This document shows, one piece after another, positions 36,618 through 50,440 of a DNA stretch of 64,000 nucleotides. The stretch is from Symsagittifera roscoffensis. Its lineage: Eukaryota > Xenacoelomorpha > Acoela > Convolutidae. The notes under the pieces were generated by a model, which saw only the letters and a program-made list of their open reading frames with translations, did not search any database and was not told the origin of the DNA. The DNA lies in NCBI RefSeq assembly GCF_963678635.1, contig NC_087066.1:49969581-50033580 (forward strand), written 5' to 3'. The position numbers were made by a program, and so were the translations under genes. Position 1 is the first letter of the stretch. Every line of letters starts with the position of its first letter.

Positions 36618-38010
36618 GTGCCCAGGAAGGATACCCTGATCGTGTCTTCAATTCTTCTTCTCCTAGGTGACTCGTGAAAGAGTTTCTGTATCTCCTCACT
36701 CCGGGAATCCAAAGCCAGGCCTAATTGTCCACTATAGATAGGCTGGCTGGTGCCTCCTTCGTAGGGGACATAAATGAAGATGGCGTCATCATTAATAGAG
36801 GCTCATCGACTTCCACGTCGTCGTCTTCTTCACTGAACTGACACTCCAGCAAGCTCATATCCAACGCGCTTGAGTCTAGTCCACTCATCTTTTCCTCCTT
36901 CCCTTCCAAGGGATCATCATCCTGATCCATCACGTCATCATCATTGGCTTCTGGTTTTGGTCCCAGCCCGAAGGGCCGGCACAGTCAAATCTCCTACATG
37001 GTAGAACAGCTCATCGTTCACCAGGAATTCCACCGACTTATCTCAATGTGGCGCCAGTTCATCCACAGTCATGTAGATGCCTCCTCTGCACTCCCTTGAC
37101 AGCTCCAACAGTATCACTTTCACTTCTCCTGGCCACTTCAGTCGTGACCAATCATCGGCTGGTGTGTACACGTTGTTCCACGCATCAGCAGAAACCCCGG
37201 GCTTCCTGGTAAATGGTGTCTTAATCTTCTTCCGACTCCATGCATCAGGAAAAGTAAAATCAAATGTATGCCTGGCCGCAACGTTCCAGCTGATGAAGCG
37301 CGGCTCCATGCTTTCATTCCATTTCCGTATTTTTTCTTCCGCGTCACGAGCCGCTCCGATGCGAGGGGCAGCGGTGGGAGACGTGACTCCCAGTAGCATC
37401 CTCCTTATCGGCGGATATCAGGGGCATTGGTCCGGCAGTTGTCTCGACCCTGCAAGCTACACATGTTGAATCTCCTTGACGTGTGCATATGCTTCCGGCC
37501 AAGCCGGGACCCGCATCGCCTCTCCTGAATCCTTCACCACTGGTCGCAGATTCCAAAGCTTAGGGTTAAACTGGACATGGAAAATGTCCTCACCGCCTAT
37601 TCTACATATGAATTTGTTGTTGAAGTCCATCAACATCCATCCCGGCTCCGCTATTCTTCCGAACAACCTGTTGTCACTGGCCATCCCTCTCAGCTCTTTC
37701 TGTTCCATTCAATTCAGCACAGAACCATCCACCACTGAGACCAAGTTGACATACAGTACTGAGTTCTTCTACGCGTTCACCTGCCCCTCAGGAACAGCGT
37801 GTGACATCACCGGTCCACACACCACCGTGACGAACTACCTCAGTCCAAAGACTAGAGCCAGCGGATCGATCCGCATCATCAGGGCCAGGTCAGTCAGCAG
37901 GGGCATGCCACAAAACTGTCTACACTCACTAGTTCCCGTTGCGACCTTGTCTTCTCCCGTGACGCTCCTGTTCTGTTCCAGGAGATACTGGATCAAGAGC
38001 AATCTCCAAT
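36618..38010 (-). pseudogene. Element C: tail region of the SGNH polyprotein (unknown domain)
   Basis: Matches the 532-codon tail in element D: GMPLLTDLALMMRIDPLAL at the start, KLWNLRP, RRMLLGVTSPTAAPRIGA, EPRFISWNVAARHTFDF, then an acidic region (DDDDVEVDEPLL-like) and VSFLG at 36618. Frameshifts break it. In this copy the reading frame runs without a stop from the end of the SGNH part into this tail (about 37955-37890), while D has one TAA here. No known fold recognised. Confidence 0.75.
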
Positions 38011-41000
38011 CTTTTATCTTCTGACGGTTTCCAACTACGCATTGAACTCTCGGCTCGTTCCCTCAAGTTGTTCAGGGTAACGCAGGAGAACGAATCAGTC
38101 ACCCGGTCGACCATACGTCTTCGTGGTTAGAGTGAGGAGTCCATCCAGCCTCAGGTCCGCCAACGCTTGAGTGAAGACATTCGCGAGTCCCTTCAAGAAG
38201 TTTTCTTGGCCAAACATCACATATAGTGTCAACACTAAGCCAATCGACAATTTCTGATGTCTTTGACGAAGCTCGCAATCAGGTTCCTGGAGGCCCTCGG
38301 GTAGCACGTGGACAAGAAGGATGGCGTCCATCCTACTCCCATTCCTCCCAGGATTGCGCCAGACCTTTCGTATTGTGCCTTTGTGGTCAAAACGTCCGAC
38401 TGGAACTTGTCCAACGACATCGTGTTCACATCTTGCCTCAATTGGAGCATCTTTCCTCCGGGCAGCTCCCGTTCAATCAACAAATTCTTCAGGTGCACAT
38501 GTATTTCTTTAATCACCGCCGGAGAATGTTCGAAAGCGTTTTCCCCCAATATGCACAGTCTTGGTGATAAATACAGCCATGAGTTAGTGTGCGGCTTTGT
38601 TCTCAGGGCCAGTGCCATGAGGTCCTCCTCCAATGATGTCAGATTCCTTCTGTCTATCCTTTCCTGTGCATTTGTTACGTAATTTATCTGCCTGAACCAG
38701 AGGTCGTTCGCCATTTGGTGTACCAACACGTGGTTTTCATCCGTTCCTGGTCTCAGTTTAACAACCAGGCGAAGTTGGACAGCTCCAACAAAGGATTTCG
38801 TCCAGCACCAAACGAGTTGTGCTATGCTCTTTAAACCCCTGGATGGCGTTTGAAATGTCCGCCCAGACAGCAGGAAGTTCAGAGCGAAGAGGATAGTAAT
38901 GTCATGATCGACGGATCTGTTTGGTGCGGGAACGATCACATCGAATCGTCCCTCTGCTATTGTAGTGACCATCGCGTACACGAACTGTAATGGTTCTGGC
39001 AGCGCTGCATATCCCGGTGACAACACAAAGACAATCTTTATCGCGTTCCTTTTTAAACGTTGCTGCACCGCTATTTGCACCTCAGTCAGGGCCGAAAAGA
39101 GCGTCATAACTGCTTCTCCCATAACCTCATTGCTGAGAACTGATCCGTCCGTGAGGCGAGCCAGTAGCCCTCGGCTCTGTAGGTGATCATTGGAGCCGGC
39201 TCTTATCATTACTTGTGGGTCTATACTGGGACATCTCTGCACGCTTATCGCCATACCCACTGCTTGACCCCAATCAAGTTTGGGAGCCGTTAGGAAAATC
39301 ACATCCGGCCAAAAGAGGGATCAAGGCGTGTAGAGATAGTCCGAACTAGCCACTATTAGATATTTGGCATTCTTGATATCCAGGGGATCATAGGAAGCAA
39401 ACAGACGATTGCCCATCAGTGTCTCCAGTCCTTTATACCTCCTGTCATCACCTTCCACCGAGGTAGCTCTGGGGAATTCTCTCGAATATTCACCCGGCAG
39501 TTGGCCCGGCGGCTTGGAGAGTTTCCGATACATCTTGTGGTGTTTATTGTTGGGCTTGTTCTCCGTTGTTAAATTACCTTTCCGGAGATCTGGTATCAAC
39601 TCTCTGGCCCTCCGACGGACATCCGTCAGGAATCGTGTATTTACGGGTCTCATGGTATTGTCCTGAGGCAACCCATTGAGATCCACAAACCTGAGCGCGG
39701 TAGCGGAGCTGAACTCCTCTTGCTCTGCCAATAGCCAGTCCACGCCCAATATCCGGTACAATCCCGCCACCGTGGGGCCATTCCCGTCCATCATTCTTCT
39801 AGCGTCTGCTCGACTCGTCAACGTTATCATACTCAAAGTTGCTAGCATGTCAGCCTTGTTTTGTCCCCCACGCGCCGGGATCTGGACGGTCCCAGAGCAG
39901 CACACTGGTTGATTCAACTCCCTCTGCAGGTGCAGTAGTTGCCGATGAATTTCCCGCAGGAGTAGGGTTGTCGTGGACAAATTACTCGCATTCATGAGAA
40001 CTCGTCTCATTAGGTCTTCCTAGCCGGCTTTCCAGTGATTGTCTTCGAGGAGGGGAAACCATCCCCAGCCTTTTCCTTTCGTCTGAGCTAGGAGCAGAGG
40101 GAGCAGCAACACCCGCTTCGGATGTCAGATGTCCAAGACGACTAGCGAGTGGCTCTGGCACATTGCTTCTTACTCTGCCTCTGCCAGTCAAGCTGGTCCG
40201 CGCCAGGGCGTCAGTCGTCCTGATTTCTCCTTCTGTCTCCTCGATTCTTGTCTGAAAGGCGTCGTTGATCCATCACCTGAAATGTATTCAAATGTATGCC
40301 ATCTCTGGTGAGCGCGAGATGGTTAGTCATACGCAACGTGTTCTCCAAATCCATGAGTCGTAACTCGCCTGGATTGCTACTGATGAGACTACGGATCATT
40401 TCATAGCATCTGGTCACGTTGTCATTCAGAATGTCAGCCGCCGGCGTGCCCACTCCCGAATTCTGTGGGATCGTGCATAGCACCACAAGCCTCGGCTTAT
40501 ATTTCTCCTTCAGTTCGTTCAACAAGCAGACCACCAGAGGTTCCCACCTGCTTTCTGGGGTAACAGGAGCCCTCGAGATGTCGTTGGTGCCCAGCATCAC
40601 CAACAAGGTGTCCAGCTGGTCTTCGTTCTGAGACTCCATCATCTTGATGACTTGGGTCACAGAGAATCCCCCAAAAGATACGACTGTGGTCTGACCACTC
40701 ACAAAGATCTCGTTCAGGTCCCTCACCAGGCTATCTCCTACAATCAGATGACGATTCTCTGAAAGAATTGCTTGATTGCTTATGGCAGGGTTGCAGCTCA
40801 TTCCGTTCATGCAGGCTCCAGGATGCTCCGCAGCCACCTGCATGAAAAAATTACAGACCGCAAGATTCTACCTGATATCCATCACACGAGATCTCAAGGC
40901 AGTTTCGCCTCGTGTCGGACCCACTGGCACGATAGCTCGTGACTTGAGGAGCGTTGCGTGCGTTTAAAAGGGACGGCCCTATCCAGAGTCTGTCTGCTGG

Positions 41001-41999
41001 TCCTATTTATTTCGTTCATCGCCGCTTTGGCTATCTGAATGAACTTCTCTTGAAATTGGGGAGCCATATAGGTATCCGAAGGGTCAGGTATCGGGTTCCT
41101 ATAACTTGAGGCAGATTGCGACGTCTGCGGAGGGGCCACGGGCTCCCTAGGGATACACAGCTCCTGTGTCTTTGTCCTAGAAGGCGCGTCCTTGTACCTA
41201 TCTGAATTCATAGTCGCCAGGACTTCCGGTGCAATCTTGCCCACCTTCGCTAAATACAACTCCTTTAGATGCTTTATCTCTTTCTCTTTGAAGGTTATTT
41301 GCAGTTCATCATTTTTCTTCTTCCATTCGTCTCGATCTCGGGCCATCGCCTTGTATTCCTCCAACTTGGCACGCAACTCCTGCCAATCTTTCTCCTTCTT
41401 ATCCAAGGTCTCAATGGTCCCCGATGTCTGGATCTTCATTTCGCTCATCCTGACTTTCTTCGGTGGAGGAGCTGCTGTTGGGGAATCCGCCGAAGGCGAT
41501 GGGCCGGGCCCATCACGTGAACGGTTGGCTCCAATGAGAGGCTGCATAGGCCGAACAGGTAGGGGCATCTCCCCGTTCGGCCTAGCCGGTGATCCCTCTG
41601 CTCGCCTAGTCCTGGTTCACGAGCTAAATCGTGACCAGACATTTCCCCTCGTCGATATCTCATGAGTCTGTTTCGGCTTTTCTCGGCGGTCCCGGACTCG
41701 ACGAAGGCTAACATCTAGACCACTTCCGTGGGGTGGTCCCCACGGCCTTCTCTTCCCATTGCATTACATTAAGGAGTGCGACGGTGAACATCGCCAACTC
41801 CGGGTCTTCTAGTGCGAAAATTGCAATCCACCAAGCGTTGGTATATCTCATCTAGAGTCGTTCTTAGGCTCGTTGAGATGAAATCTATCAATTCGTTAGT
41901 GTCACTCACGTTTCTTCGAATCGGTTTTGTCTTTTCTTTCTTCAATTCCAATTCAAACTCAATAAACAAGCGTGCAACCAATAACAATCTAAAAGACAA
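38011..41999 (-). pseudogene. Element C: SGNH polyprotein, both hydrolase-like regions
   Basis: In order: an N-terminal helix region (41999-41769, DEIYQRLVDCNF), a coiled coil (41568-40894, EKDWQELRAKLEEYKAMARD), a first SGNH domain (40843-40211) with GDSLVRDL, GTNDISR and DGIHL, a linker (40010-39321) and a second SGNH-like region (39302-38235) with VMIRAGSNDHLQSRG and FVLSPGYAALPEPLQFVYAM. The frame is interrupted between these parts. The first domain keeps Ser, Asn, Asp and His of the SGNH catalytic set even though the copy is decayed, which points to long purifying selection before decay. Confidence 0.8.
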
Positions 42000-42352
42000 G
42001 TCTCAACTTAGATTAATCATTACGACCTGTTTCATCTCCAAGCTAAAATAACATTCACATCTTTAAAAACAGTCAATTAAATTTCTCTTTTTTTCTCAGT
42101 TTAAAAGCTAGCACCAAAGTGGATCGTCCACATGCGATCTTGTCAAACTAACCTAACTGAGCGCTGTCACCCTTCGTACCTGGAATGTTCCAGGCTTCCA
42201 TGACATAAAGCATAACCTAACGATAACACAACATACCAATATCACACTTCAACACTATCACATAAAAACCTAATACCTAATAACTAAGCTTAAACTTAAT
42301 CCTAGTGCCTAAAAAGTAAACCCAATAAGACTACTTAACGCCGAATGTGGCT
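42000..42352 (-). other. Element C: intergenic region between pol and SGNH polyprotein
   Basis: Holds GCACCAAAGTGGATCGTCCA (stem GTGGA/TCCAC at 42119-42131), then GAGCGCTGTCACC and ATAAC-rich sequence, in the same order as element B at 23925-24060. The conservation without coding potential suggests signals for expressing the downstream frame, for example a subgenomic mRNA splice site or internal entry. Confidence 0.55.
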
Positions 42353-42830
42353 CTAGCATATGCTCAGATAATATTTTTTATGTGAGAAGACTTCTATGTC
42401 CCTATCTGAAAATACTACATGTATGAGGGCATATAAATCTCTCGGAGGCACTTTTCCCCTATTGGGATCATAGACTGGTAAAGAGAGAGAGAGAGAGGTC
42501 ACTCCTCTCTTAACCAGGAAATCCCTAAGTCGAGTTAAAGCCATTACCAAGCTCTCCGGATTTACGTGTTGTCTATCAGTGGCCTTATTTACCAAGAAAC
42601 GCAAGTTTTTCCCAGTTATCTGTGATGCAGCAGGGGGCAGCGCTATTATCCCTCCCACACCAGGCCTCTATTTCCATAAAAGCTTGATATTCTTTAACTC
42701 TCTTTTAAAGTCGGCCGTCTCTTAAAGTCGGCTAGTGCTGTCTCAAAATTAACATCCGCGGTTATCACTATAACGCACGTACGCTCCGTGAGTATGAAAT
42801 CACTGTCCGTGATAACGATATTATGTGATT
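42353..42830 (-). pseudogene. Element C: macro domain
   Basis: The open part (42658-42353) reads GGIIALPPAASQITGKNLRF, LVNKATDRQHVNPESLV, SLPVYDPNRGKVPPRDL and ALIHVVFSDRDIEVF. Upstream pieces of the domain (ITDSDFILTERTCVIVITA-like) are present to about 42830 but out of frame. It ends in KKYYLSIC like the other copies. It confirms that the macro domain belongs to the family and is not a one-off capture. Confidence 0.75.
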
Positions 42831-43183
42831 TAGTAGATCAAAATATGATTCAAAATTTTGTCCAAAAGGTAGTTTTTTTTTTTAGCATTTTCGCCCTCCG
42901 TTTCCAGCTCTCCGGCTTCCCTTGCCGATTTTAATTTTTTGATCATAAAGTTTTCGGTGTGGGTGAGTCGTACCCCCACTCCCCGGACAAAAATATCCAT
43001 CGACGTCCCCGTCGATCGCCCAAGATCGAGCAGATCGAGATTGGATTCTGGAACGCGTAAAGGACCATCTGGAGCGACCCAGTTGGACTCAGTGTTGTCG
43101 TGACCTATGTATTTGATGCTATTTTGATCGAAATCCTGAATTGTCTAGATTGTCTTTTTCGGATCTGCTGGTAGATCCTGGAG

Positions 43184-45798
43184 CTAATCGAGCACTCGCA
43201 GATTTGTCAATACTTGCTCATGCAGCTGCTCCGTCTCCGTTTCGAACTCCACTTCCAGTTGAGAGCAATCGTCGATCCAATCCTGTTCTGTGTCGTTGAC
43301 CAGGTCGATCTCTTGTGGCAACACTACTTCGTCCAGGCCCACTATTGAGTCCATTCCATCGCTCAAAATTAACCTGTCTACGACAAAAACCTCGCCATAT
43401 GGGTTATATTTCGTCTTGTTTTTTTCTCTTTTGCCCTGGCGTGTTTCCATGGTGCAGGGAAAGTCAGACTGCACTCTTTTATCAACTTCAGTTTGCTCTG
43501 GGCAGTCCCAGTCCTCTTCGGCATATGGAAGAGTTTCGTCGTCCACCTCCACTCGCTCGGTTAACTCTAGGTCCAGTGACAGATCGCATTTATCTACCAC
43601 CTCATTCCCGTCGTTTTTGTCGCGCGTCTCTCTTTCATTCACCTAACAGGCAGGATTCACTATCAAATAGTCCTCATCATACATGTCGGCTGGAATACAC
43701 CAGTCCTCCGATGAGCCATTGTGGGCTTGATGTTCTGTATTGAGCTGCCCGTCCGGTTTTCAACCAATAAAAATGACCTCCTTGGTGCACTTGAGTGAAT
43801 TGAACAGGGCCGCCGCTTTTTTTTCAGCAATTTTTTGATTTCCTTTGGTGGAACTACCTCCTGGAATAACCAGATAAAATCTCCAACTGAGTAGGCTTTT
43901 GCATCCGCAGTCCTTTTATCAAAACTTCGTTATTGTCTAATTTGAGCCAGCTGCGTGTTCCTCCTGCATAAATCATTAAGTTCGTGCTGCCTACTGATCA
44001 CATCACGCACGTACGTTTGTGGTGCTGTCTTCTTTCCTTCGTTCTCAGGGTAGAAGGACATTAATGGCAGTGCTTTCTCGTGACCGGTCAACATCATGTG
44101 CGGGCTTATTCCTGTGGTGAAATGTTCTGTGCTGTTATGAGCGCCCATCAGTTGCGGCAAGTGCCTATCCCAGTCGTCCATGTATCGTGAGCAATAAATT
44201 CTCAACATGGAAAATGACGTGCAATTCAGCCTTTCAATTTTCAATTAGGCCATTCGTTTGTGGGTGATAAGTGGTCGAGTGGGCCTGTGTCACTTGCGAC
44301 CTCTTCATTAACTCCTTCGTGAGATCATCCACGATTGCTTTGCCCTTGTCTGATTGGAATGTGATGGGGCAGTCATGTCTCACTATCCATGTATTTATCA
44401 AGTGATCGAACGTTTCTTCCGCTGATGCTGTCATTCAGGGAGCTGCCTCTGCGTATTTCGTGAAATAATCAATCACTACCAGCACTTAATTGTAGCCCAT
44501 GGCTGCCATGCATATTTGCACCACCTCATTTTGAATTTGCATCACCTGATTGAATCCTGATGACTCTATCGACTGCAGAGGAAACTTTAATTTCCTAGGT
44601 AACTTCGCCCGTTGACATGTTAAGCAAGCAGAGATCCACTTTTCACGGGCCTTTTTCAAGCCAGGCTATTTGAAACGTTTCTGTATCCTACTATACACTT
44701 TGTGCACGCCTTGATGGCCTTGTGCATCTGATCATAATAACGAAAGAGCAATTCAGTTTGGTACAACTGTGGTAGCACTATCAAATTATATTTGTAAAGG
44801 ATTTTGTCCTCTTCCTTGCGTTTGCAGGCCACGATCGCGTCTTTATTCAAGTACAACAAGTCCTTTCTCTTTAAATAAAATTGCTTTGGGATCTTGTAGC
44901 TGTCTTCATCCAGATCACTTTTGTCAGGTGCTCCGTTTTCGATCCATCTCTTTAGAATACTCGTCTTTCTATCATTGAGCCCTTAAGAGGTCCGACAGTC
45001 GGTACCTAGCTTTCAGATATGTCTTTATTACGTTTAGTTATCCGCTAACTATCTTCGGTGCACGGGCATCGTCCATCAACTGAACACTCCATATCTTTTT
45101 CGAAGGTGTTGCCTCTTGCACCGATGGTTCCAGGTTGGTACGGACGACCGTAGCATGCGGAGTTAACCTAGTCGGACGTTTCGACACTGCTATTAACTCA
45201 AGCTCGTCTGCGGCATTATCAACTACCGTACCCTCCTCGTCGGAGGTTTATCAGTGTCTGTCTGGGTCTTGATGCATTTCTCTACCCAGTCCGCGCTGCT
45301 TCCATTCTTTTAGCAAAGAATGAATCGCAATTTCTGAGACGGAATTGGATATAGTTTTTGACCCATTCTCCCAAGGTTGAAACTGCGAGTCATCATTTTG
45401 AGCCGATGGATTCTGCATCATCGTCTTCTGATTTGCTTATGATGTTTCCCGACTCCCCGGACGAAATTCTGTCCCTTGGTCGCTCTGAAGTCGACTCCCC
45501 GGACACCATTCTCTCCCTTGGTCGCTTCGATATTGTCTCCCCGGACAAGTAATCCTGTCCGGGCCGGAAGGGGCATGACTCCCCGGACAACGTTTTCTCC
45601 GGATGAACAGTCCGAGCTCGGCTCATAGCTCGGCTTTGTCTCTGAGAACCTAACTATTCTAGCTACGCTGGATCTTAGGTCAACATTGACCTTTGAGCAG
45701 TTTGGGTAGCGACCAATCGTTGACGCTCCATATACGAAGTCCTCAGAACGACATCCTTCGGAGTCGAACTGACTAACTGAGTCACTATCGATCGGCAA
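43184..45798 (-). pseudogene. Element C: integrase and linker
   Basis: Pieces in order: SGES/SGE-repeat N-terminus (45798-45393), zinc region (44859-44656), core parts PITFQSDKGKAIVDD and HPQTNGLIEN (44434-44234), SPHMMLTGHEKALPL (44244-43930) and acidic linker (43642-43184). The SDNG of the active form reads SDKG here, and several stops interrupt the frame, so no active integrase is encoded. Confidence 0.8.
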
Positions 45799-47380
45799 TC
45801 CAGTTCAACGTCCTGACTCTGAACTGCTACTGGTTTTTTTCTCAGTTTTTTCGGTGATTGTCGACGTCTGCATGGTCTCCATCCATTCATGATCATGCCT
45901 TTAAACCTCTCTATCAAGCATGTCACGGAGTTTCAGCATGACATCCGGAGCCACGTTTACCGGCTTGTTTAGCAGGGCTATGCTGTTGATACCCAGCCTG
46001 GTCAGTTCTTGCAGCACCAGGTTTGATCGAACTAGCAAATCCAACGGAATCGGATCACCTTTCGCCAACATTTATATATCAGCAGCCGTCTCCACGGGCA
46101 GTTCAGCGTGTCCTGGTATGGGGTGCCCATACTTGTCAAGCCACCTGGTTAGCTGCAGTTTGTCGTAGGTCTCTTTGTCCAGGAATGAAAACCCATCCTT
46201 AATTTCTTGCCTCCTGGAACCATCAGCGCAAGAGGCAATGTTTTTTTGCTGAGGCTGTCTGCATTCTGGTGTTTATCACGGGTTCAATGCTCTATGATCA
46301 TGTGGTATCCATCCAGACGCACGATCCAACGACCAATATAGCTTTGGTCCATCGAATAGGTCTTCAGCCAGGCAAGAGCACGATTGTCTACGCGCACCTT
46401 GAAGGGAGTACTCCCTAAGTAGCTCTGTATTTTTCAACGAAAAAGAATCACCGCAAACATCTCCGCCTTTGGTGCACCGTCGTTCATTTCAGTGTCGCTC
46501 AGGAATTTACTTCACCTTCCATTCCACTCCTGTTCCTGGTGAAGTATGCCCGATATCGCAACTACTGATGCGTCTGTTTCTAGCACAAACATCCTCTTTT
46601 CTGTCGGCATGCCGAGGTCCGGAGCCTCGCAAAGTTTTCTCTTGATATTCTCAAAGGAGACCTGAGCCTCGTCAGTCCAACTGAATTTTGTACCTTCATT
46701 TCGCATCAACTTCTGCATGGGGTATATCTTGTCAGCATACCCTTTGATAAACTCTTGGTAGTATTTAGCGAATTCGAGAAAGCTCATCAATTGCGTGTCG
46801 GTGATCGTTGCTTTCCATGTCAACGCCGCTTCAACCTTTTCGGGATCCGGTCTGACCCCGTGTTTATCTACAAGGCGACCCAGATACTTGATTGAGCCTC
46901 TCATGATTTCGCATTTTGAAAATTTTGCATTGCAGGCCGACTTATTTCATGTGTAGTCATTCTCCTAGTTCCGTCCCTATGAGGTACCGAAATCTCTTCT
47001 ATTTCTATCTCGTGTTCTACAAAATTGCAGCAGCCTATATCAGCCTTGTGCTTCGAAAAAACCTCTGCGTTCCGATTTAACACCGCTCTGAGCGAGTCTA
47101 GCTCCTTATCTGATAATTTGCCTTTCAAGTGCTCTATCTAAGGTAGGACCGGCTTGTTCGATGCTAATTCTGTTTCTGTTGGTTTCTCAGGAAAAATTGA
47201 GCAACTAGACAGCCCATCCCCTGTCTCTGATTTCATTGAAAATATCTTTTTAGAAGACTTCAATTCACTTATCATCTTTAATATGCATACTTGGTTGGCA
47301 TGTAAAGGACATTCAGTTACTTCTTATTTCTTGGAGTTCTCCACAATCCAATCTTCTGTGCTCAGAGGCAATGCGTAACC
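45799..47380 (-). pseudogene. Element C: RT/RNase H with deleted polymerase core
   Basis: 47128-46970 matches the region before RT (VFSKHKADIGCCNFVEHEIE, RRMT). 46904-46512 matches the thumb/connection and RNase H start (KYLGRLVDKHGVRPDP, FVLETDASVVAISGIL). About 520 bp between them, including the YVDD site, is missing at ~46920-46970. RNase H and the rest continue in broken frames to 45799. The copy cannot make a polymerase. Confidence 0.8.
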
Positions 47381-49189
47381 AAGTTTCTTGCCTTTTTGTA
47401 TCGTCACCGTTGTTGCCTCTGTGTTCAACAACACACACACACAGCCCGCTCTGAGTGAGTGAGAAGCTTCTTCCTAAAATAGCTGAGCTTTTACTGTTTG
47501 GATTGGGAACCAGACACAGCTGTTTGTCGTTGCTAAGCTCGTTCAAGTTCCTCATCCTAAATATCGCTATTCCAATCTGATGTGGTTTTAACCTAACCTT
47601 CCGATTTAGGAAAATTGGCACCTTTGCTTGGTTAATCAGGATTTTATTATTTGGTTTCTTTTCATACTTCATCTCTGGGTCCTTGATTCTTATCAAGCAG
47701 TCGTTGAGGTCAGCCGTGGCATCGAAGTTGCGCACAAAATCTTGTCCTAGGATGAACTGGTCGGACTCATCAAGATTCTCGACAACCAGGAAACTGAAAC
47801 AAAGATGTCTCCCTCCTAGCTGCAACGAGTTGATGGGGGTCCTTCCGGTCACGTATATTGCACCATATTTAGCCGCTGCCAGTCTGGTCGGAATCAGATC
47901 AGACCTATCAAAATCCATCTCGGTCCAAGTGCTCACAGGCATGACACTGACCATTGCTCCGGTGTCTAATAGTCCCTTCACGGAGAGTTGTCTACCCTGC
48001 ACGTCTAGTACATGTGCGGCCAGATCGGCTTCACAGCCTATGTGGACTGCGTCTTGTTTGAGCATGGCGTTGTGTCCGATTCGTCGGACCTTGAGTTCTT
48101 CTCGACCAATGTAAATCCGGCCTACCTGGTCACTTGCAACCGTCACTGAGCTTTAGTGTATATGTTTATGCCGTCCACGTTCATGAGATTTGGGTGTGGG
48201 CCATAAACTTCAATGTAGTGTCCATCTACTTTCATTAGCCTCGGACCACCTGTTGTGAGTAACGCTCTCACTGCCCTATAATCCAGTTTAGGGTCTTTCC
48301 TGTCTCAGATAGTCCGCGTAGATGTCCAGGTGTACTGCCGTGATCTCGGACGGCTCGCTCAAGTTCTTCACCACCTGATGGCCCGCGACCGATATGATCG
48401 ACATTATTTTCATCCCCTCTCTTGTCATGCCGAAGGTCTTTCTCGAGATGATATGCAACTCTAGACCCTGGTTCCTGGGTTCCTGGTTGTCCTCTTCTTT
48501 CGTTGTTCTGAATAGAATGTCAATTTTCTCGCGCAGCTCTGTTTTTTCTAACTCTGACCTTTCCCACTGCTCAATCTCTTTGGTGGCCAACTCTTGCTGA
48601 ACATTCTGTAATGCGGTCTGTGCCGCTAGGCCATAATCCGATTTGAGCGCACCGTTTGACTCTGCCTCGATGCAATTGCCTCATCAGGTAAGGTTTTCAC
48701 CATCTTGGTCGTGAATGTGCCTGTCGTCACCTCTTTCCTCCGCGATTCGAGTTTATTGATCAGGCGGGCTCGACTAACCTTGACCCCCGAAAGCGCTTTT
48801 TTATGGTGGTGATGCTTTCTGTCCGCTACTGCATCTCAAAATTTAGTGCAATCCGACTTGAAGTGTCCCTTCAAATTACAGAAAAAGCATCTCGGTCCAT
48901 ATTTCATTATGAGCCCCCTCACATACTCCTCGTGGTCCTCGTCGTTTTGATCAACGTCGTTGAGAAAATAGTCTATCGCCTTCAATTTTTGTTTGTAAGG
49001 GGAACAGGCTAAAACATGGTGGTCCATCGAACCACAATTCGCAAATGACTTCCTCTTATCCATGTCGTCACGAGGTCTATGCCATCTGGAATTCGCGCCT
49101 GTAGTTGTTCCACTGTAGTTGCCGTAATGGTTGTATCGATTTTGCGCTCTTAGTTTTTTGAGCAAGTATTCACGCGACTTACTGCGCAA
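47313..49189 (-). pseudogene. Element C: zinc knuckles and protease
   Basis: 49189-48836 encodes the end of Gag (SREYLLKKLRAQNRYNHYG) in one frame with the knuckles CGSMDHHVLAC and CFFCNLKGHFKSDC, which shows that the family's Gag and NC can be in the same frame. 48146-47313 holds the protease (LLDTGAMVSVMPV, FILGQDFVRNFDAT). Stops and a TAA-type break near 48840 and 48150 interrupt it. Almost all of Gag upstream of 49189 is deleted. Confidence 0.8.
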
Positions 49190-50440
49190 ATCATAAAAAC
49201 GTGGTTTTATAAAAATTTCTGCTGCTCGGAGGGTTCCCTAAAACTTGGACCCTCCGAACTAACAATTTTAAAAAAGATTTTTTCTTTTCTGAAGTTATCA
49301 ACCCAAAAACGGTTGCGGTCCAGGAAAGTGATCAAAAACGTCGACTTATGGTACCAAAATTATTCAGATCGGTTGGCTAGTCTTTGAGAAATCATCAAAA
49401 ACGCGTTCGTTAAGTTGGCCTTTTTTCACCACCTATTTAGGTTCTCAGAGACTTTTTCCGCAATTCTTACTGAAAAATTCTACAAATACTTGAAGCGAGC
49501 GTAGTAGCCCTGTACGGCACTGGAATAATGCAGAAACGGACCAAAAATGGTTTGGATACAAAAACTTGGCCAAAAACTATCAAATTTGGATCCTCCGGTT
49601 CCTTCCTGTTCCGATCTTTAAGTCTTTAGCTCTCTCCGCGGAGCTATTCGGAGGGTTACCCAAAAATCACACTAGCAACCTAGCACCTTATGCTAGCAGG
49701 CTCCTGACGTAAAAATCTTTATCACTTTAACTTTAAAAATTCAAAATTTCGATTCTCAAATTATTTTGACGAAATTCGGAGAATTATAAAAACTTTGATA
49801 GAAAAAAATTTATCTTCGCAAACTTCTACTTAGACTTTTTTCGGGCGGTTTCTTTAGTCAGGGGGGAGGGGCAAAATACGTAGTAGCTCACTAAGCAGAA
49901 GCTTTTTGCTGCTTGAAAAAACTCGGATATCCAAAATTTCAGGGATTAACAGTTTGGTCGAAAATCATCATTTTTCGACAAAATTGGGGTGTTTCTCGGG
50001 TCTAAATGGGGATAAATAGTGTATAATAGGGATAATAACCTAATAGTTGTCGTTAACCAATACTACTATACCCTCTTTTGCACTAAAACATCCGAATTAA
50101 GACCCGTAACTCGGAAATTCGCAATCGATTGAGAGTGCAATCGGAAGGAGCCAATTGTGCACCCCACATTAAGTTTTAATGAAATAGTACCCGAACGATA
50201 CAAAAATTGTATCAACTAAACCCAAAAGTTGTGGATGTTGTCCCTGATGCCTTCTGTTGAGTCTGGAACACGTCTGTCAGCTTGCCACTCTACCCTCCGG
50301 TCACCGGCAGAATTATCAATAACGTGCTTAAATACTCAAACAACATTCAAGGGAGGGTACCTTACCCACAATAAAAAAATATATCTTACGATCAGAAATT
50401 TTATAAATCAATCTGAAACAACAACAAATAGGATGGTCAG
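49190..50440 (-). other. Element C: leader remnant and unassigned sequence
   Basis: 49200-49480 matches the element B leader at 35090-35370; the jump from gag into the leader at 49190 marks a ~3.5 kb deletion relative to B, which removed the structured RNA units. From 49490 to about 50440 I see no match to other copies. It contains scattered GGAGGGT motifs, so it is probably family leader and LTR sequence, but a primer-binding site could not be placed. Confidence 0.5.
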
